From contig OY783204.1 of assembly GCA_963678705.1 (NCBI GenBank), forward strand, positions 16,440,759 through 16,504,758: a stretch of 64,000 nt of DNA, in the 5' to 3' direction. Position 1 is the stretch's first letter. Each line of letters starts with the position of its first letter. The stretch comes from Panorpa germanica. Lineage: Eukaryota; Arthropoda; Insecta; Mecoptera; Panorpidae. Below the pieces are notes generated by a model. It searched no databases and was not told the origin of the DNA. It saw only the letters and a program-made list of their open reading frames with translations. The position numbers and the translations under genes are program-made. Shown one piece after another: positions 22,849 to 35,118 of this stretch.

Positions 22849-23364
22849 CGGTACATATTCCGGAGTCCGGACCTCGACCGGATACGCTAAAATTCTGGAT
22901 TACTCACTACCCGATAGACACCAGCCGATGACACCTCTGGCTCACTAAAACTAGAAATAGAATTACGATGATTAGATTTACAACTTTGTTTTTGCATATC
23001 ATTAATTTTTTATTGGTGTATCATATTACATTAATTAATGTTTGCGAATTTTAATATTTGATGAAAGATTTGCATATAAAAATGTGTTACTGCGGTAGTG
23101 CCTAATGGCAAAAATATTAAAATAATAATAATATAAATATAATGCGATTCGAGTAGAATTCAGAGTATTCGTATTTATATCTGTATATGTGTATTCCTAT
23201 TCCACAACAAATGCACAGTATTAAGATACTGGCCACTTTTTCTTTGGTAATGTTGTCTCTGTCACTACTCGCGTTTCCATTAAGAAAAAGTTGGCCGATT
23301 ATTGCACTTTTTTAATGATCAGTACCTCTAAGTGTACTCATGTTCAATGTTCTTATAAAGTCAT
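22849..23364. other. Non-coding stretch, nothing recognised
   Basis: No gene, inverted repeat or member of the named repeat families was recognised. Confidence 0.45.
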
Positions 23365-24003
23365 TTTTTAGTGGTCGTTTTCTAATTTTTGATTAAAATA
23401 TGTATTATTGACGGTTTTTTTTCATCATCAATCGCTCTTAATTAGCTCTACGTATGACAGTCACAGAAGAAATAATTAATCGAGATTATTTTTCCTTTTT
23501 TACAACCATTATAATATAATAAAACATGATGGGATTCACAACCCACTCTTAGTAGTAACTGACGTATCACACACACTCGTATGCTTCTCTATTGTATAAA
23601 AGAAATGGAAAATCATCGGACATACGCAAGCCCTAGTTTCAAACCCCAGCTGGTCGATATGTCTTGCTATCGACAGGATATGGCATATTGGAAGCTACAC
23701 AGTATAAATTTTTATTGAAATGGGAAAATAAGACTATATGGCAATGGACTTGGGCCCTAGGAAGCTATTCAAAATATTAAGGAAAAACATCATCAGACGT
23801 GACATACTGATATTTTCTATAACTTATATATATACTTATAATCCCTTAAATTATTGAAGAGACAAATTGAATTTTTTAATTAATAATATCTCCTAAAATA
23901 TAGCGAGTTATTAAAAATGAATTGAACATTTGAGGTTATGATAGGTAACTTTAGCTATATTTTAGGTAATATATAATACAGTTTTATAGAAATTAAGTCA
24001 TGC
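23365..24003 (-). mobile_element. MITE-B long variant (reverse)
   Basis: Starts with TTAGTGGTCGTTTTCTAATT and shares the B-variant blocks ATCGAGATTATTTTTCC, ATGATGGGATTCACAACCCA and ATCGGACAT. It ends with ATACAGTTTTATAGAAATTA then AGTCATG, which is the complement of the B left arm. The outermost terminus is lost. Confidence 0.72.
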
Positions 24004-24384
24004 ATGCATGGTTAACAAGTTTATTGCAAAAAAGATCACCTTTTTTGCATTTAAATACTCGTATATAGCTTTTAATCAATCTTACACTTATAATTTATAA
24101 TAATATATTATTAATTTAATGTTCTTAATCAATTTGTTTTTATTAACGAAAAGCGAAATGCAAGTCAGTCGTAAAATAGCTGCAGTAAATGTTGAAGCAA
24201 TAAAACTAATTATTAATGTTTTTTATTTTAGTTAATTGCAAACTGCAATTGTAAGATGCACTTTCTGCGCTCTTTCTAAAAAGAGGTTATGAAATTTAAA
24301 AAACTGTAAGTGTTTAATATAGGAGAAACTTTGCCAGTGTTACATTTACACGTTATTACATTTTACGTTACAGAGTAAAAATTG

Positions 24385-24475
24385 TCTTACAATGCTAACT
24401 TGCTACAAGCTAATGCGTAGTGCAGTTTCAAACTTGCTATAAGCTAATAGCAATATTCATTTTCTACTTAGGTGA
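24385..24475 (+). repeat. Rep-I copy (two units)
   Basis: ACTTGCTACAAGCTAATGCG, then GTTTCAAACTTGCTATAAGC and TATTCATTTTCTACTTAG. Two consecutive units of the family. Confidence 0.6.
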
Positions 24476-25254
24476 ATCGTCAAAACAAAAAACATAACCC
24501 TCAAACTAAATTTAAGAATTATGACCTTAATGTTAAAAAGATTTCTATAATTTCACAAAAACTTTTCACAACTTTTAAAATACAACAAAAAACCTATAAA
24601 TCCTTGTGCTACCTTCACATAGGGCTAACGCTCACTTTCAAATAACCTCTGGCTACCTATCAGCTATCGTACAGGTTATATACATATAAAAATTTCATAA
24701 CTTCATGACCTTAGTATTGAAGTGTGACTTGGCTTTATATGTCAGATAATAAAACGCATGTCAAAATATATATAAATTAACAGTGCGAGTCCAAACCCGA
24801 AATAAAATTCCTAAACTGTGTGAAGGTCGGTACATGTGATGCAAATCAGCAGGAGTCAGTCTGTGTTCAATATCCGGGGGCTCAGAACGGGGCCATAACA
24901 ACGGAGGTACGGACTTTATGCAGTACAAAAAGTTTCATAAAAAATCGAGTTACTAGTTCTCGTGCCTACCATACGCATGAAAGCAAAGGCATATTATTCA
25001 AAGCAATCCTATTTAGACCAAAAACAGATTTGTCTGTTTCTGCTCCTTCAGAGCTATATTGAAGTTAACGTTTCTGAAATTCACTAAATTAAAAACCAAT
25101 TGCGTCCCCGTTTATGGTAAAATTTAGGTGAATGACGGTATTTTAAGTTCCTTTAGAGCTAGCTGTCAAAAGGAACTGATACGAGAGGATATGGAAAAAT
25201 TAAATATATATTAGCTTTGCCAAAATATTTAAATAAAGTAATAGTAATGTGTAG
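24476..25254. other. Non-coding stretch with an AP-endonuclease-like scrap
   Basis: At about 24,868-24,895 one plus frame reads FNIRGLRTGP. This resembles the N-[IV]-RGLRT opening of non-LTR endonucleases, but it is only ten residues followed by a stop. It is weak evidence of a decayed retrotransposon. The 80-codon frame at 24,820 is in a different frame and unassigned. Confidence 0.25.
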
Positions 25255-25322
25255 ATGACACCGTAGGCGAGAGCATTAAAGCTTGGCGCTGACAGCTGTG
25301 TCTTCGGGTTCGATCACAAGCT
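25255..25322 (+). repeat. SINE head fragment
   Basis: GTAGGCGAGAGCATTAAAGC (box A-like), then TGTGTCTTCGGGTTCGATC (box B-like), on the plus strand. The SINE body is missing; MITE-A sequence follows at once. Confidence 0.6.
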
Positions 25323-25330
25323 TGGTTCAA

Positions 25331-25391
25331 CCCAGTAAACAATTTGGTGCAGTGTCCTGTTTTGTGACGTTTTTAGCATTACTGCATTTCA
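25331..25391 (+). mobile_element. MITE-A fragment, interrupted by MITE-B
   Basis: CCCAGTAAACAATTTGGTGC ... TGTCCTGTTTTGTGACG ... TGCATTTCA corresponds to the first 60 bp of the A element. It breaks off where MITE-B starts. No right half of A is found after the B element, so the other half has been lost. Confidence 0.75.
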
Positions 25392-25827
25392 ATGGGTTTG
25401 TGTCCTCATTTTTTAGTGGTCGATTTTTCAATTGTTGATTGAAATTGATGTTAATAAATGTGTATTGGCGTGCCTATTTTATTAAATATCTAAATGTTGA
25501 CGGAGATATAGCAATTAAAAGTTTGAATTGTAGTTTTAGCGCTATAAATGGTCTGCCATATTTATATGACGTAAAATGAATTTTAACGTCAGTTATTTGT
25601 TGAGTAGGTCAGCGCTGTGGTAATGTTCTGTAGCTGCTGGTAGTCAAATAATCAAGTCAAATCAAAGTTTTTATTTTATTTAACCCTCCTAAGGCAGACA
25701 TAGTATTGAAATTTGATTGTTCCTTGAAATAGCTGTAAATAATATTTGATATTTTGATATATAAATACATATAGCAGAGATTTATGAGCTGTAAGGTTGG
25801 TAGCGGTTATGATGTCACATGCATTTG
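25392..25827 (-). mobile_element. MITE-B copy 3 (reverse, truncated)
   Basis: Reverse-orientation B from ATGGGTTTGTGTCCTC through TTTAGCGCTATAAATGG, CAGTTATTTGTTGAGTAGG and TATAGCAGAGATTTATGAGC to GATGTCACATGCATTTG. The inner 170 bp and the other terminus are absent. Confidence 0.83.
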
Positions 25828-26194
25828 TGAGTGAGTGTTACCTCTCCTTTAAAGAGAGGATCACAAACCAATATTTAACTAATTAGAATGAACAATAATA
25901 TTCATTGAATAAAATAGAATCTAAGATAAATAAAATTTATAAATCTATAAGTCTAACAAATTCGCACTGATATATGGATTCTGGCATGTGGTATGTTCTT
26001 AGTGTATTTGTTTTGAATAGACTACACATTTAGATTCATTTGAATTTTATTGCAACTCAAGTAATGATTTAGGACAACATGTAACAAGGGGGGTTTGAAG
26101 CATGTGTAGCATAAAATATATAACTATTTTTGTAAAAAAGATCTAAAAATAACAAAAGGTCATTTATTGTAAGAAGAATAAAAGAAATTATTAA

Positions 26195-26292
26195 TGAAAA
26201 TGTATGACATTGGGGTTCCGCAAAATGTGAGAAGGACGCGGGGAGAATAGAATAGCAGGAAATTTGTGTGATGTATCTTATGGATGGTCCCT
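26195..26292 (-). mobile_element. Rep-G fragment
   Basis: AAAATGTGAGAAGGACGCGG, then AGGAAATTTGTGTGATG and TTATGGATGGTCCC: the C-rich block and terminus of family G in reverse. Confidence 0.5.
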
Positions 26293-27700
26293 TAGGTGTT
26301 AAAATATATTTTTCTATTTTCTATTTTCTATTACACACGCCCTAGAATGTCTTAGTATTTAATTTGGCCGGAGCCGAAGTCGGAGTCGGAGTCTTCGAAA
26401 TGGTACGTAAACAAAGCAATAATGTTTATTTATAATTTATTGCCTAATCGAAGCCATCTGGTTTCTATCGCATTCAACATGTAGCGGCTATAGAAACCAC
26501 CTCCAAGAAACATCAACTTCAAAAACATAGATGTCAAACTTTGAAGTAAGAATTACACTTATAAATAAAATCAGAGCCTCCAGAGGGCTTCCAGATCCAG
26601 ATTTAATGTCCTTATTGTAAATTACTATGTTGTACGTATTGGAACTCGCTACACTACAGAACACGAGATAAAAAGACTGAGCCCGAGTGAACGTTCATTT
26701 TCTGTTCAGACGTTTCATTTTTCGTTTATTCGCCAGTGACGATGCGCGAGTGAACGATGTCGAATGAACGTATCCAACATCGCTGGATCGATTCACTAAT
26801 GAATTCATTCGACACTTTTGATTCATTTTGTACTCAGACGGTTCATTTCGAATTAAAAACAGAAATTAACAAAAAGTGATCCTTCTGATATCAGCTTAAC
26901 ACTTTTTTAACGCAGTGTTCATTTCTAGTCCGCTCAGGATCTCTCTTTTTGCACTTGGAACATACTAAGAAGCTGATGATTTACTATCTTAAGTTTTAGT
27001 AAAAGTGTTAGTGTCACACAAAAGTGTTCTTACTATAGAAGTAGTCAAACTTTTATCATTTTCATTCATACAAAAACTTGCTAAGTAACGTTATGAACTC
27101 GCCTTACCTTGCCTATGTATGTTAAATTTAAATAAACCTAGTAACGAAATCAAAGATAAATAAATATACCGTTGGTGCTTAATCCATTTAATAAATGTAC
27201 ATTGTTTTTATAAAGTTTCTGTCGTTTTTGACAGATGGGTTTGGGGTTCTCTTTACAACGCTCTAAGTGGAATGTCCCGTTAAATACCGTGTATCACAAT
27301 TTGATCAAAAATGATCATCACTTGAACAAAATAAGAGATAAAAATATGTAACAAGTATAAAAAGATATTAAAATTATTGTATTTATTTGAAAAAACTGAC
27401 CTATCCATGACCAAGGATTAATGCTTATGAATACTTTGCTATAGAAGTTGTAATTATTTCGTTGCTCCCTGATACTACCCTCTTATTGTATTGCTAGAGG
27501 CACTGCCGTTCGACTTGCTAAACAAACAAATCTAGTTCTAGTTCTGCTACAAGCAAATGATAAACATTTGTGTACGAATATATCATTCAAGACGGCACTG
27601 CATCAGTCGTATAAGACTTTCAAGTTTTATACTAGTTTCAATACCAGGTCTCACGATTTAACTTAAATATAACAAAACTAATCTTTCTGCTGTTTATGTA
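26293..27700. other. Non-coding stretch
   Basis: A short GGAGTC hexamer run lies at about 26,370-26,393. A block of repeated GTGAACG/GTTCATT words lies at 26,685-26,850 (GAGTGAACGTTCATTTTCTG). This may be a decayed hAT-like end, but no matching inverse terminus was found. Confidence 0.35.
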
Positions 27701-27913
27701 CTAGTAGTCCCGACCTTGAAGGCCCCTAATTTGCACAATGTACTCCACGGTACTTTTGTAATAAGTAGGACAATCCAACGGTTCCTTTTGTACTAAATAA
27801 TAATAGATAAACCCGGATTTGTCACGGTCCTGGTACTCCAGCTCCAGCTCAAGCGAGAGCCAGTTGATCCGGCACAGGCGGTATGCTGCAAACTGTACAC
27901 GTATTGCAATCAA
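27701..27913 (-). CDS. Hypothetical 70-codon frame, possible exon scrap
   Basis: This minus-strand frame is noticeably less AT-rich than its surroundings. It reads VQFAAYRLCRINWLSLELE, then LEYQDRDKSGFIYYYLVQ. A CAG lies just before TTTGCAGCATACCGCC, so a splice acceptor is conceivable. I recognise no family. It could equally be a non-coding transposable-element fragment. Confidence 0.2.
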   Translation of the reverse strand: MIAIRVQFAAYRLCRINWLSLELELEYQDRDKSGFIYYYLVQKEPLDCPTYYKSTVEYIVQIRGLQGRDY

Positions 27914-28424
27914 AATTTGTTTTTTTTTAAATTAGCGAAATCCATACAAAGGCCAAGCCGTACACTCAATGATACAGCAGAGTTTGTTCTGAAGTTTGGA
28001 CGGCCAAGTTGGCCAACTTGGCTAACTTGCATCGCGGTGCAACAGTGCAGGCAATGAAGCTTAAGCTACGTTTACATTGTGGGTTAACATTTTTAATTAA
28101 AACGCGAAGTTGTAATTATTACATTATTTACATTATTTACTTTTAATATCAAAAAAGGATTCAGTTAAATAATACAATAGAATTGGCGGAAAGGATGATT
28201 AAAAGAAATAAATATTACTAAAAGGTCAAATTTACTGCAAAAGATTAACGCTAAGTATTCTCTTGAAAAGCAGCTTAGGTCAAATTTTACATGTGACATG
28301 GACCGAAAATTTTGCTTGTTTTATCCATAATCTATTATATAGAGCACTGTTATATCCAGGTTATGCTGCATTTTCAAGTTTGCAAATTTACTTCTAAATT
28401 CTCCTTCATCTACTTTTTTTTAAT

Positions 28425-28605
28425 TTAATTTATTTAACCTCGGCCTATTTCTGATACTAAGTCCTACTATGTTGGCAATAGTTGTGATGTCGTGATATGT
28501 GAACCACACCGCTGACTAATAAGTATACGATTGTGTATGTACATAATCAGTTTAACTTTAGTGTAGTGCCTAGCAACAAATGCTCTCGCCCACTTCCATC
28601 TATTT
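28425..28605 (-). repeat. SINE copy 2 (head deleted after box A)
   Basis: The minus strand reads GTGGGCGAGAGCATTTGTTG, then directly the SINE body (AGTTAAACTGATTATGTAC ... CGGTGTGGTTCACATATCAC ... GCCAACATAGTAGGACTTAG). Box B has been lost by deletion. Confidence 0.65.
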
Positions 28606-29938
28606 TTGTTGTTTTTGATACTCAATGCCTACTAAAGCAAATATAAGTAATTTAGTGTGGTTCATAATCCTTTTTTATAATCTTTAATTATTTTCAATTT
28701 ACTGAATGACATTTCGACACTAGCTCTTCTTACCGGCAATGCCAGAAACAACATTATGTATATTTTAAAATATGGGCTATACTGTAACTACGCCGCTGTT
28801 TTAAACTGCTCTTAATAACCACTGAAAATTTTCACAAAATTCAGTACATACTCGTACGAGTACTACCTTTTCCCAAACTTGGTACATACTCGCATAAATA
28901 AAAAGTTAGTATTGTCTTCGTCCTGTAAAAACCACAGAGCAATGTTAGATTATTAAAATATACTACTAAATGAACCAAAGTTTAAAATGTCAACTCTGCG
29001 TTTGCGTGTATGTAACGCGTTCTTCAAAGATCAACCCCTCCTGGTCCCCACTTCACCCTTCCTCCACAATCAGACTGGTTACTGGTTTAATGCGCGTATG
29101 ACGTAAAACGACAACCAAGTGTTGATAAATTAAAAAGATTTGTACGCTACATTCGTAAATAAACAAACAAAATAATTAAAAGAATTGTTTAATTATTTCA
29201 TTAAAATATGTTTAAAAATTTCCACAGAGTCATCACATTAATTAATGTACAAAAAAGAACTTTAATTTGACAGATCAAGTACCGTGTAATATTCTACATT
29301 TTGAAAGTCAACAAACCTTAGGCATAAAAACAATTTGTTTTAACTTTTATGAGACATTTAACTTGCACTGAACAAATTCTGTTACTATTATGTTGTAGCC
29401 CTTTTATTAACACTTATATATTTTTCATTTAAACTGCAAACTTCAGATCAGTGAACTTGTGTAAGACTCATATTTATTGTAAGTCTAAATGCAAGGATTA
29501 AGCGGCATCAAAATAAGACTAATTGCTTAAACCATCCATCATTTGAGACCACGGGGACGGGCACATATAACCTCAACAGAACCACAACCGACCATGGTTG
29601 TACCGCGTTTCGCAGCTGCATACAATTCTGCACCTAAATACAAAGTAACATTAACAAAAGTAGGGTTATAACCAACAAACACTAAACTGAAATAATAAAT
29701 CAAAAATAACTGAAGACCACTCAAAAAGATAACCCCAAAAAGTAATACAATAGTGTTAAATACAAATTTATTTTTCTTTAATTATATTTAAAAAGTGTTG
29801 TGAAGAAGTAACTGCAGATGGAATATGTGCAGGGAGTGTACCACAATGCATTGCGTGGCCTTGAATCATTGCACAAGCAAAACTAACAGCGTACAGTCAA
29901 AATAAAATAACACCAAATGTGTTTTGTTTGCAACATTA
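28606..29938. other. Non-coding stretch, nothing recognised
   Basis: The 61-codon minus-strand frame at 29,539-29,724 shows no domain. No repeats of the named families were seen. Confidence 0.45.
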
Positions 29939-29964
29939 GGCCGGGCCGGGCCGGGCCGGGGCCC
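29939..29964 (+). repeat. GGCCG pentanucleotide run with G-quadruplex potential
   Basis: Five GGCCG-type units give four runs of at least three G separated by CC, which fits the G3N2 quadruplex pattern. It is the sharpest GC peak in the window. Confidence 0.85.
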
Positions 29965-31017
29965 ACATACAACTGAATATAAAACAAAAAATAAAACAAA
30001 ACGATTGTGTATCATTATGGAGTATGAATAAGAAATGTATTTTTGTACATTTCAAAAAGAATATGATTCATTTCACACTTTAGAGTTGATTGAAGTTTGA
30101 GGTTAAGATTTGGATTACGTACAAGGTGTTAAAAAGTGAGAGTTTGTCTCAAATATAGAGTTATTCATCAAGGAATCTGCAAGAAGTTATGCTATGCTTG
30201 AATGTTTTACCAATATATGTAGACCAGAGGGTCATTTTAAGCGAAAACGCTTTGTGTTTCTGATATTTGTATTAGTGCAAGCTGCGGATCAAGTAGTTTG
30301 CAAACATATGGTGTATCCCGTTTTATTTATTACCTCGGCTTTTGCATCTGCCTATAATGCATCTACGTTTGAATTCAAGCGAATCGACCATTTATGCACA
30401 CCGGAACCACGGAACCACGGAGCACGAGTATCTTTGTATTCTTCAAAATATATTGTATTTTTATTATTAAACCAAAACATAGTACAATTAGAAAATTACA
30501 AAGACTTTGAAACTACCAAGGAGGCTGTAAGTTATACATTCACAGAAACTACTGATAGATTAAGATAATTTATATTTTAAGACCCACATACCTGTTTATT
30601 GATACATCATGGACAACATCAAATCTAACACTATATTATTAGTATTCCAAATTTATAATTTTAAGTTTAAATTCTAAATTAAAATAAAAAGTTATAGTAA
30701 ATAGTAAAACATATAAAAACTGGATTATTTTGATTAAGAAGTTATGACAAGGTCCTTGGCGTTTATCTAGTAAACCCAAAATAAAAATATTACAATAAAT
30801 ATTTACTTAAAAGAACATATCACTAATTTACGTATATTTATGTAAAATATACTATCTATAAAAATAATAAGAATAATCATGAAACCAAACTATAATATTT
30901 TTTATGTAAAACATACATAAAATAAAGATGACTGTGTTTAGATGGAAGTTCATTTTCGTACACACAGAATCGCTACGTTTTATTATATTTTATTTTCAAC
31001 ATTTTCTATCACCAAAG
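29965..31017. other. Non-coding stretch around a weak ORF
   Basis: The 124-codon frame at 30,194-30,568 is the only one of note. The remainder is AT-rich with nothing recognised. Confidence 0.4.
30194..30568 (+). CDS. Hypothetical 124-codon ORF
   Basis: Opens MLECFTNICRPEGHFKRKR, followed by a hydrophobic stretch (FVFLIFVLVQAA) and a second one around VYPVLFITSAFASA. No family was recognised. A 9-bp direct repeat (GGAACCACGGAACCACGG) falls inside it. AT-rich animal DNA yields frames of this length by chance. No splice or Kozak signal supports it. Confidence 0.15.
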   Translation: MLECFTNICRPEGHFKRKRFVFLIFVLVQAADQVVCKHMVYPVLFITSAFASAYNASTFEFKRIDHLCTPEPRNHGARVSLYSSKYIVFLLLNQNIVQLENYKDFETTKEAVSYTFTETTDRLR

Positions 31018-31245
31018 ATCTCCTATTATGTAGACAGTTTCTATGGTGCTGAAACCTCATATATGTGAACTACATAGATATCTAATAAGTTTATGGTTAT
31101 CCTTTGAATATAGTAAATTAAATAACATAGCAACCAAAGGCAGAAAATACTGCCATTGGTCTGGGAATCGAACTCGAGCACCCAACCGTCTGTCATCACA
31201 ATTTGACGCTCTCAGCCAGGGTGTTGTCTGTATACCGCATCATTT
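31018..31245 (-). repeat. SINE copy 3 (tRNA-derived head)
   Basis: The minus strand has CCTGGCTGAGAGCGTCAAA (box A-like), then GAGTTCGATTCCC (box B). The body includes AGTTCACATATATGAGG and CTACATAATAGGAGATC. The tail is AT-rich. This is the best-preserved tRNA-like head of the family. Confidence 0.75.
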
Positions 31246-31279
31246 TTGTTTATTTCAATTTAATATAAAAAATATATAA

Positions 31280-31575
31280 AATACAGTCTGTTCTCGACTT
31301 AAGACCACCTGCAACCACCATTTGCACTTACGACGAAAAAAATTTCATAAATGAATTATTCTTCACAGTTTTCGTCAAATATTATTATTAAAATATGTTA
31401 TTATTTACTTAAATGTAGTGCAAAATTTGAAATAAGAAATAAAAATTGTTAATTTTGATGTGTATGTAATAACTATGAATAAGCTTTTGTTTGAGCTTTC
31501 TCTTTTATATTAATTTCGACTTACGACCGAAGATGCGGAACGGAAACCCGTCATAAGCCGAAAATTAAGTAAAAA
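31280..31575. mobile_element. Possible pogo-like MITE
   Basis: The left end has TACAGTCTGTTCTCGACTTA then AGACC. The right end has the inverse-type words GACTTACGACC, GGAACGGAAACCCGTCATA and AGCCGAAAA. CTCGACTTACGACC-type termini are typical of pogo/Tigger derivatives. The repeats are imperfect and the ends not fixed. Confidence 0.5.
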
Positions 31576-33175
31576 CTTATAAAATTAAGAAAAAGTAAAG
31601 TAAAAAGTAATAGTAAAGAAAAATTTCATTGTCGTCGAAAGGTTAAGATACCTTGAACAAGACAAATTTCCCTTAGTAGACTCCCCGCTAAACACAGTTA
31701 CGTATAAGTAAGGTTTATTTAACATAAAAAAAATTACCTTGTACAAATTTTTTAAGAAAATTATTCCTGCGTCACACTATAACTATTATCCTCTAACCAA
31801 TTTGTTTTTGTGTTTCAGACAATGCCTGGCAGAGAAATCAAGTACACCGTCAGCAAAGATTTTTAAAACAGAGCCCTACTTTTTTAATTTTTAACATTGC
31901 AAATTATTCATAAAGATCATTAATAACTGTGTAAAAAAAAGATTTTCTTTATGCCTATTTTCCGAACGCCAAGGTGGTGTAGGTGTAACTCCTTAAATTT
32001 ATTTTATTTCGGGAACGGTTAATCATGCAAGTGGATAAGATCAAATTCGTGGAGAATTTTGTGATGTACAAGTTTCGTAAGTATACCATAATAAATTTTA
32101 ACAAATTTGTGATCTTTGGCCTCGAATATCAAGATTCACGTACAAGTGATTCTATGATACTTTTGAGCTAACTTATAAAATGCCAAAACAAACATTTGAA
32201 CAAGTTTTAGCTTATTTTATTTAATTCTGAGAAATACCCTTTTGTTACCTCAGGTGACTGGGCTAATATAATTTCATTCCATTCATCGCAGCTTTGGCAT
32301 GAATAATGTGATACCTTTTTGGCATTATTCATAGAACGAAAAATTCCTGATAAATAATTTAAATATAAAAACAATAATTTTAGAGATTTACTCCTAATGC
32401 TTGAACGCGACCGGATATTGCATTTTAATTATGGTCCGGTGTTACCAGCGCCGAGCACCGAGCACCGAGCATTGTCTCGTCGATCCCGCCCGAGAATGAC
32501 TGCCATTGCACAGACGCAGTGCCACGGCTTGGAGGGACGAGAGAAGTGAGGAGCACAGGGGGAAGTCCGATCACTAATGACTTATGCGATCTGCAGTGGT
32601 CAACACTTTGTATCCTTTTTTTATATCAACAAATATATTTTAGATAAAGAGGATAATTATATAGCATCACCTTTAAACCGAACAAGACGGATGTTTGTGA
32701 AGTTGTCGTCAAATTACGGTAGCAAAATTACGTATACAGCGTGCTGGTGCAGCTGACCCATTAAATTAAGTCATCTTATTTTTCATTTTTTTTAATATTT
32801 AATTGACTACAGAAATAAATATTCTTATCCAAACGTCATTCAATAAATTTAATGATTGCATAAGGCTGATCTCACACTGGAATCACAGCAAGTTGTATAG
32901 GTGCAATATCTCTATAAACGGAAGGCGGTACTTTTATCTACATATGTATGAACACTATGAGATTACGGATTATTTCGCAACAGTAGTGTATTAATAAATA
33001 TTTAACAGAAATTTGCTCTCATGATAATGTGTGCTTATGCGAAACAATAACAGACATGCGAGTCTTATGCGATACACCACATTGATAATAGTTGATGTTC
33101 CAGTGCAAGGGCACAGATAATGTATGAAAATAAATGATTGCTTCACACCTGTGTGTGAAATTTTTGTAATGCTTA
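31576..33175. other. Non-coding stretch with a GC-rich island
   Basis: At 32,430-32,600 the composition rises sharply. It includes three 7-bp units of CACCGAG type (32,449-32,470) and GTCGATCCCGCCCGAGAATG. It could be a promoter or first exon, or a retroelement fragment. No reading frame identifies it. Confidence 0.35.
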
Positions 33176-33428
33176 CCCAGTAAACATTTTGGAGTCACTT
33201 TGCCATCATATTAAAGATGCGTTCGATTTTTTTGTCATGGAAGAGTTCATTTACAGTTCAATTTCTTACAGTTGTTCATATGAAGTGTCTATTTTATCGG
33301 CTTCAAATGGCGAAACCATTCCACCTATCGGAATACAAATAAAGATAAAGTTGATGCGAACTATAATTGAAGTGCAATAGTGATAGAAACGTCATAAAAT
33401 ATGACACTTCACCAAATTGTTTGTTGGG
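33176..33428 (-). mobile_element. MITE-A copy 4 (full length)
   Basis: Reverse orientation, CCCAGTAAACATTTTGGAGT ... CACCAAATTGTTTGTTGGG, with TA on each side (33,174-33,175 and 33,429-33,430). The 63- and 67-codon frames across it are artefacts of the repeat. Confidence 0.87.
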
Positions 33429-33889
33429 TAGTCACAATAAAAGTCTTTTTAGACAACAGATTCCGATTCGATTTTATTTCAAATTCGTCTTATTTTATTA
33501 AACTTCAGATTTCTATTTCAAATTGTACTTGTGTTTCGATAAGACATAGATATAGTCTAGTACAGTTGTACATATACACTGAAGCGGACTTTCAAGAGAA
33601 CTGATGGTGAGCGATCGGTCGCATCGGTGCGTTTGTTTACACATCAGATAGTTTTAATATCTATACAATTTCAAAGATATGATTGCATACGAAATTCTGA
33701 TAACATGATCTTAATTCCACCTCCATTCAGATTTGAGTACACGAACAGTTCATCTGCATCTGATCTGATACGTGTAAAAAGACTTTAAAAGTGGTTATGC
33801 TTTTAATGCCTCGATATGTATCGCTTGAATTAGCTTTCAGCACGCTAGTAAATTGAATCTTGCATACTGCGTTACAATTTCTACGTTAG

Positions 33890-33970
33890 ATTTAGAAATG
33901 AACCTTGGAATAAGCTTGTAGCAAGCGAACAAGCTTGAAACTGCTGCCTCTTCACTTACTAACATCTACT
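33890..33970 (-). repeat. Rep-I copy (reverse)
   Basis: The complement reads GTTTCAAGCTTGTTCGCTTG, then CTACAAGCTTATTCCAAGG and TTCATTT, matching the family I order. Confidence 0.55.
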
Positions 33971-34271
33971 TTTATCATCTGATAATCGTATCAGAAAGAA
34001 TGGAAATATCTTTTCTTAAACATTCCCAAATATTTTAATATACACTAATTTCACTTTTCGATTAAACAAATTAAAATCTTTTCAAATTTGACAGGTTTGT
34101 TCGCGGTCATATATTCTGTATACAAAAAACACAGTCCTTGAAAAATGTGAATTTTTTTTATTATTTTATTGCACCTTGGAGCAACCAACGGTTCAACAAA
34201 ATTATATTCAAACCCATGCGAGGCAAACATAAACAAAAAATACACAAAAAAATAACAAATTTGTAAGGTCC

Positions 34272-34313
34272 AGTTGCAGGTCCATGTTCCATGTACCATG
34301 TACCATGTTCCAT
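34272..34313 (+). repeat. CATGTACC short tandem repeat
   Basis: About four imperfect 8-bp units (CCATGTTCCATGTACCATG). Confidence 0.7.
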
Positions 34314-34740
34314 CTGGCTAAAAATTCTTTAAAAATTTGTTATTGTTTTCTTTTATTTTTGACGTTTCAATTTTGAAGATTGATAACTCGTATTGTTGGG
34401 TCTAGTGCGGTCGTATAATTATGATTTGGTTTTCTTGTGTATTTCTGTATTCGCTCTAATGATGCTGCCCTATTGGAAAGAAACAATTAGTGAATCGGCA
34501 AAATGTATGCGTCAGGTTTCTTGCTGCGAAACTTCGCATATCTATCCTATCAATTCAAAGTTTTACCTTTATATCGACTATACCTTTACTAATTAATCTT
34601 TATAATTTTATAGCGCTCGTTCAATTTGTTTTCTACGTTCAGAATTACAGATACCTCGGGTTGCGTACAATATTTCGGTGTACGAACGCACAAATGTTGC
34701 GGTTGTTGTTCTCGATACAATTTTTTTATTTCTTACATAT
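34314..34740. other. Non-coding spacer
   Basis: Two overlapping small frames (34,393-34,744) without domain character; nothing else was seen. Confidence 0.4.
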
Positions 34741-35118
34741 GTAAAGAAATTATAATTCTTTAGTTGGTAATACTGACCAGAGATATTACAACTGCATTCT
34801 GGACAGATGAGCTAACGGTATATATTAATTATAGCTACTTTCATTGTAGTGTGTGCCTACGACCAACACAGCTGTTATTTGGAGTCGACAGAAGTCACTG
34901 CGCATAATGTTAAGTTATTATAAAATTAAATAAAAAGTAATTGACAATATAAATAATAAACTTTAAATATCGTTTCTTTGATTTCAGGTAAGATAGTATG
35001 ATTTAAGTTGAACAGTGTAATTATTATAATGTGTATGTAAATTACTAAAATAAAAGTCTTTGATTTCAAAAGCAACACATGAGTTTAATTAAAAAACTAT
35101 AATTCCTAATATGTCTTA
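34741..35118 (+). repeat. Rep-C copy 2
   Basis: GTAAAGAAATTATAATTCTT head, then ACTGACCAGAGATATTACAA, ACGGTATATATTAATTATAG, GGAGTCGACAGAAGTCACTG, TTTGATTTCAGGTAAGATAG and TTCCTAATATGTCTTATA. The body is close to copy 1, ending with the same ATGTCTTATA. Confidence 0.75.

Noticed and set aside
33189-33604. Two plus-strand frames of 63 and 67 codons
   Set aside because: They translate MITE-A and its flank. Equivalent frames are broken in the other copies.
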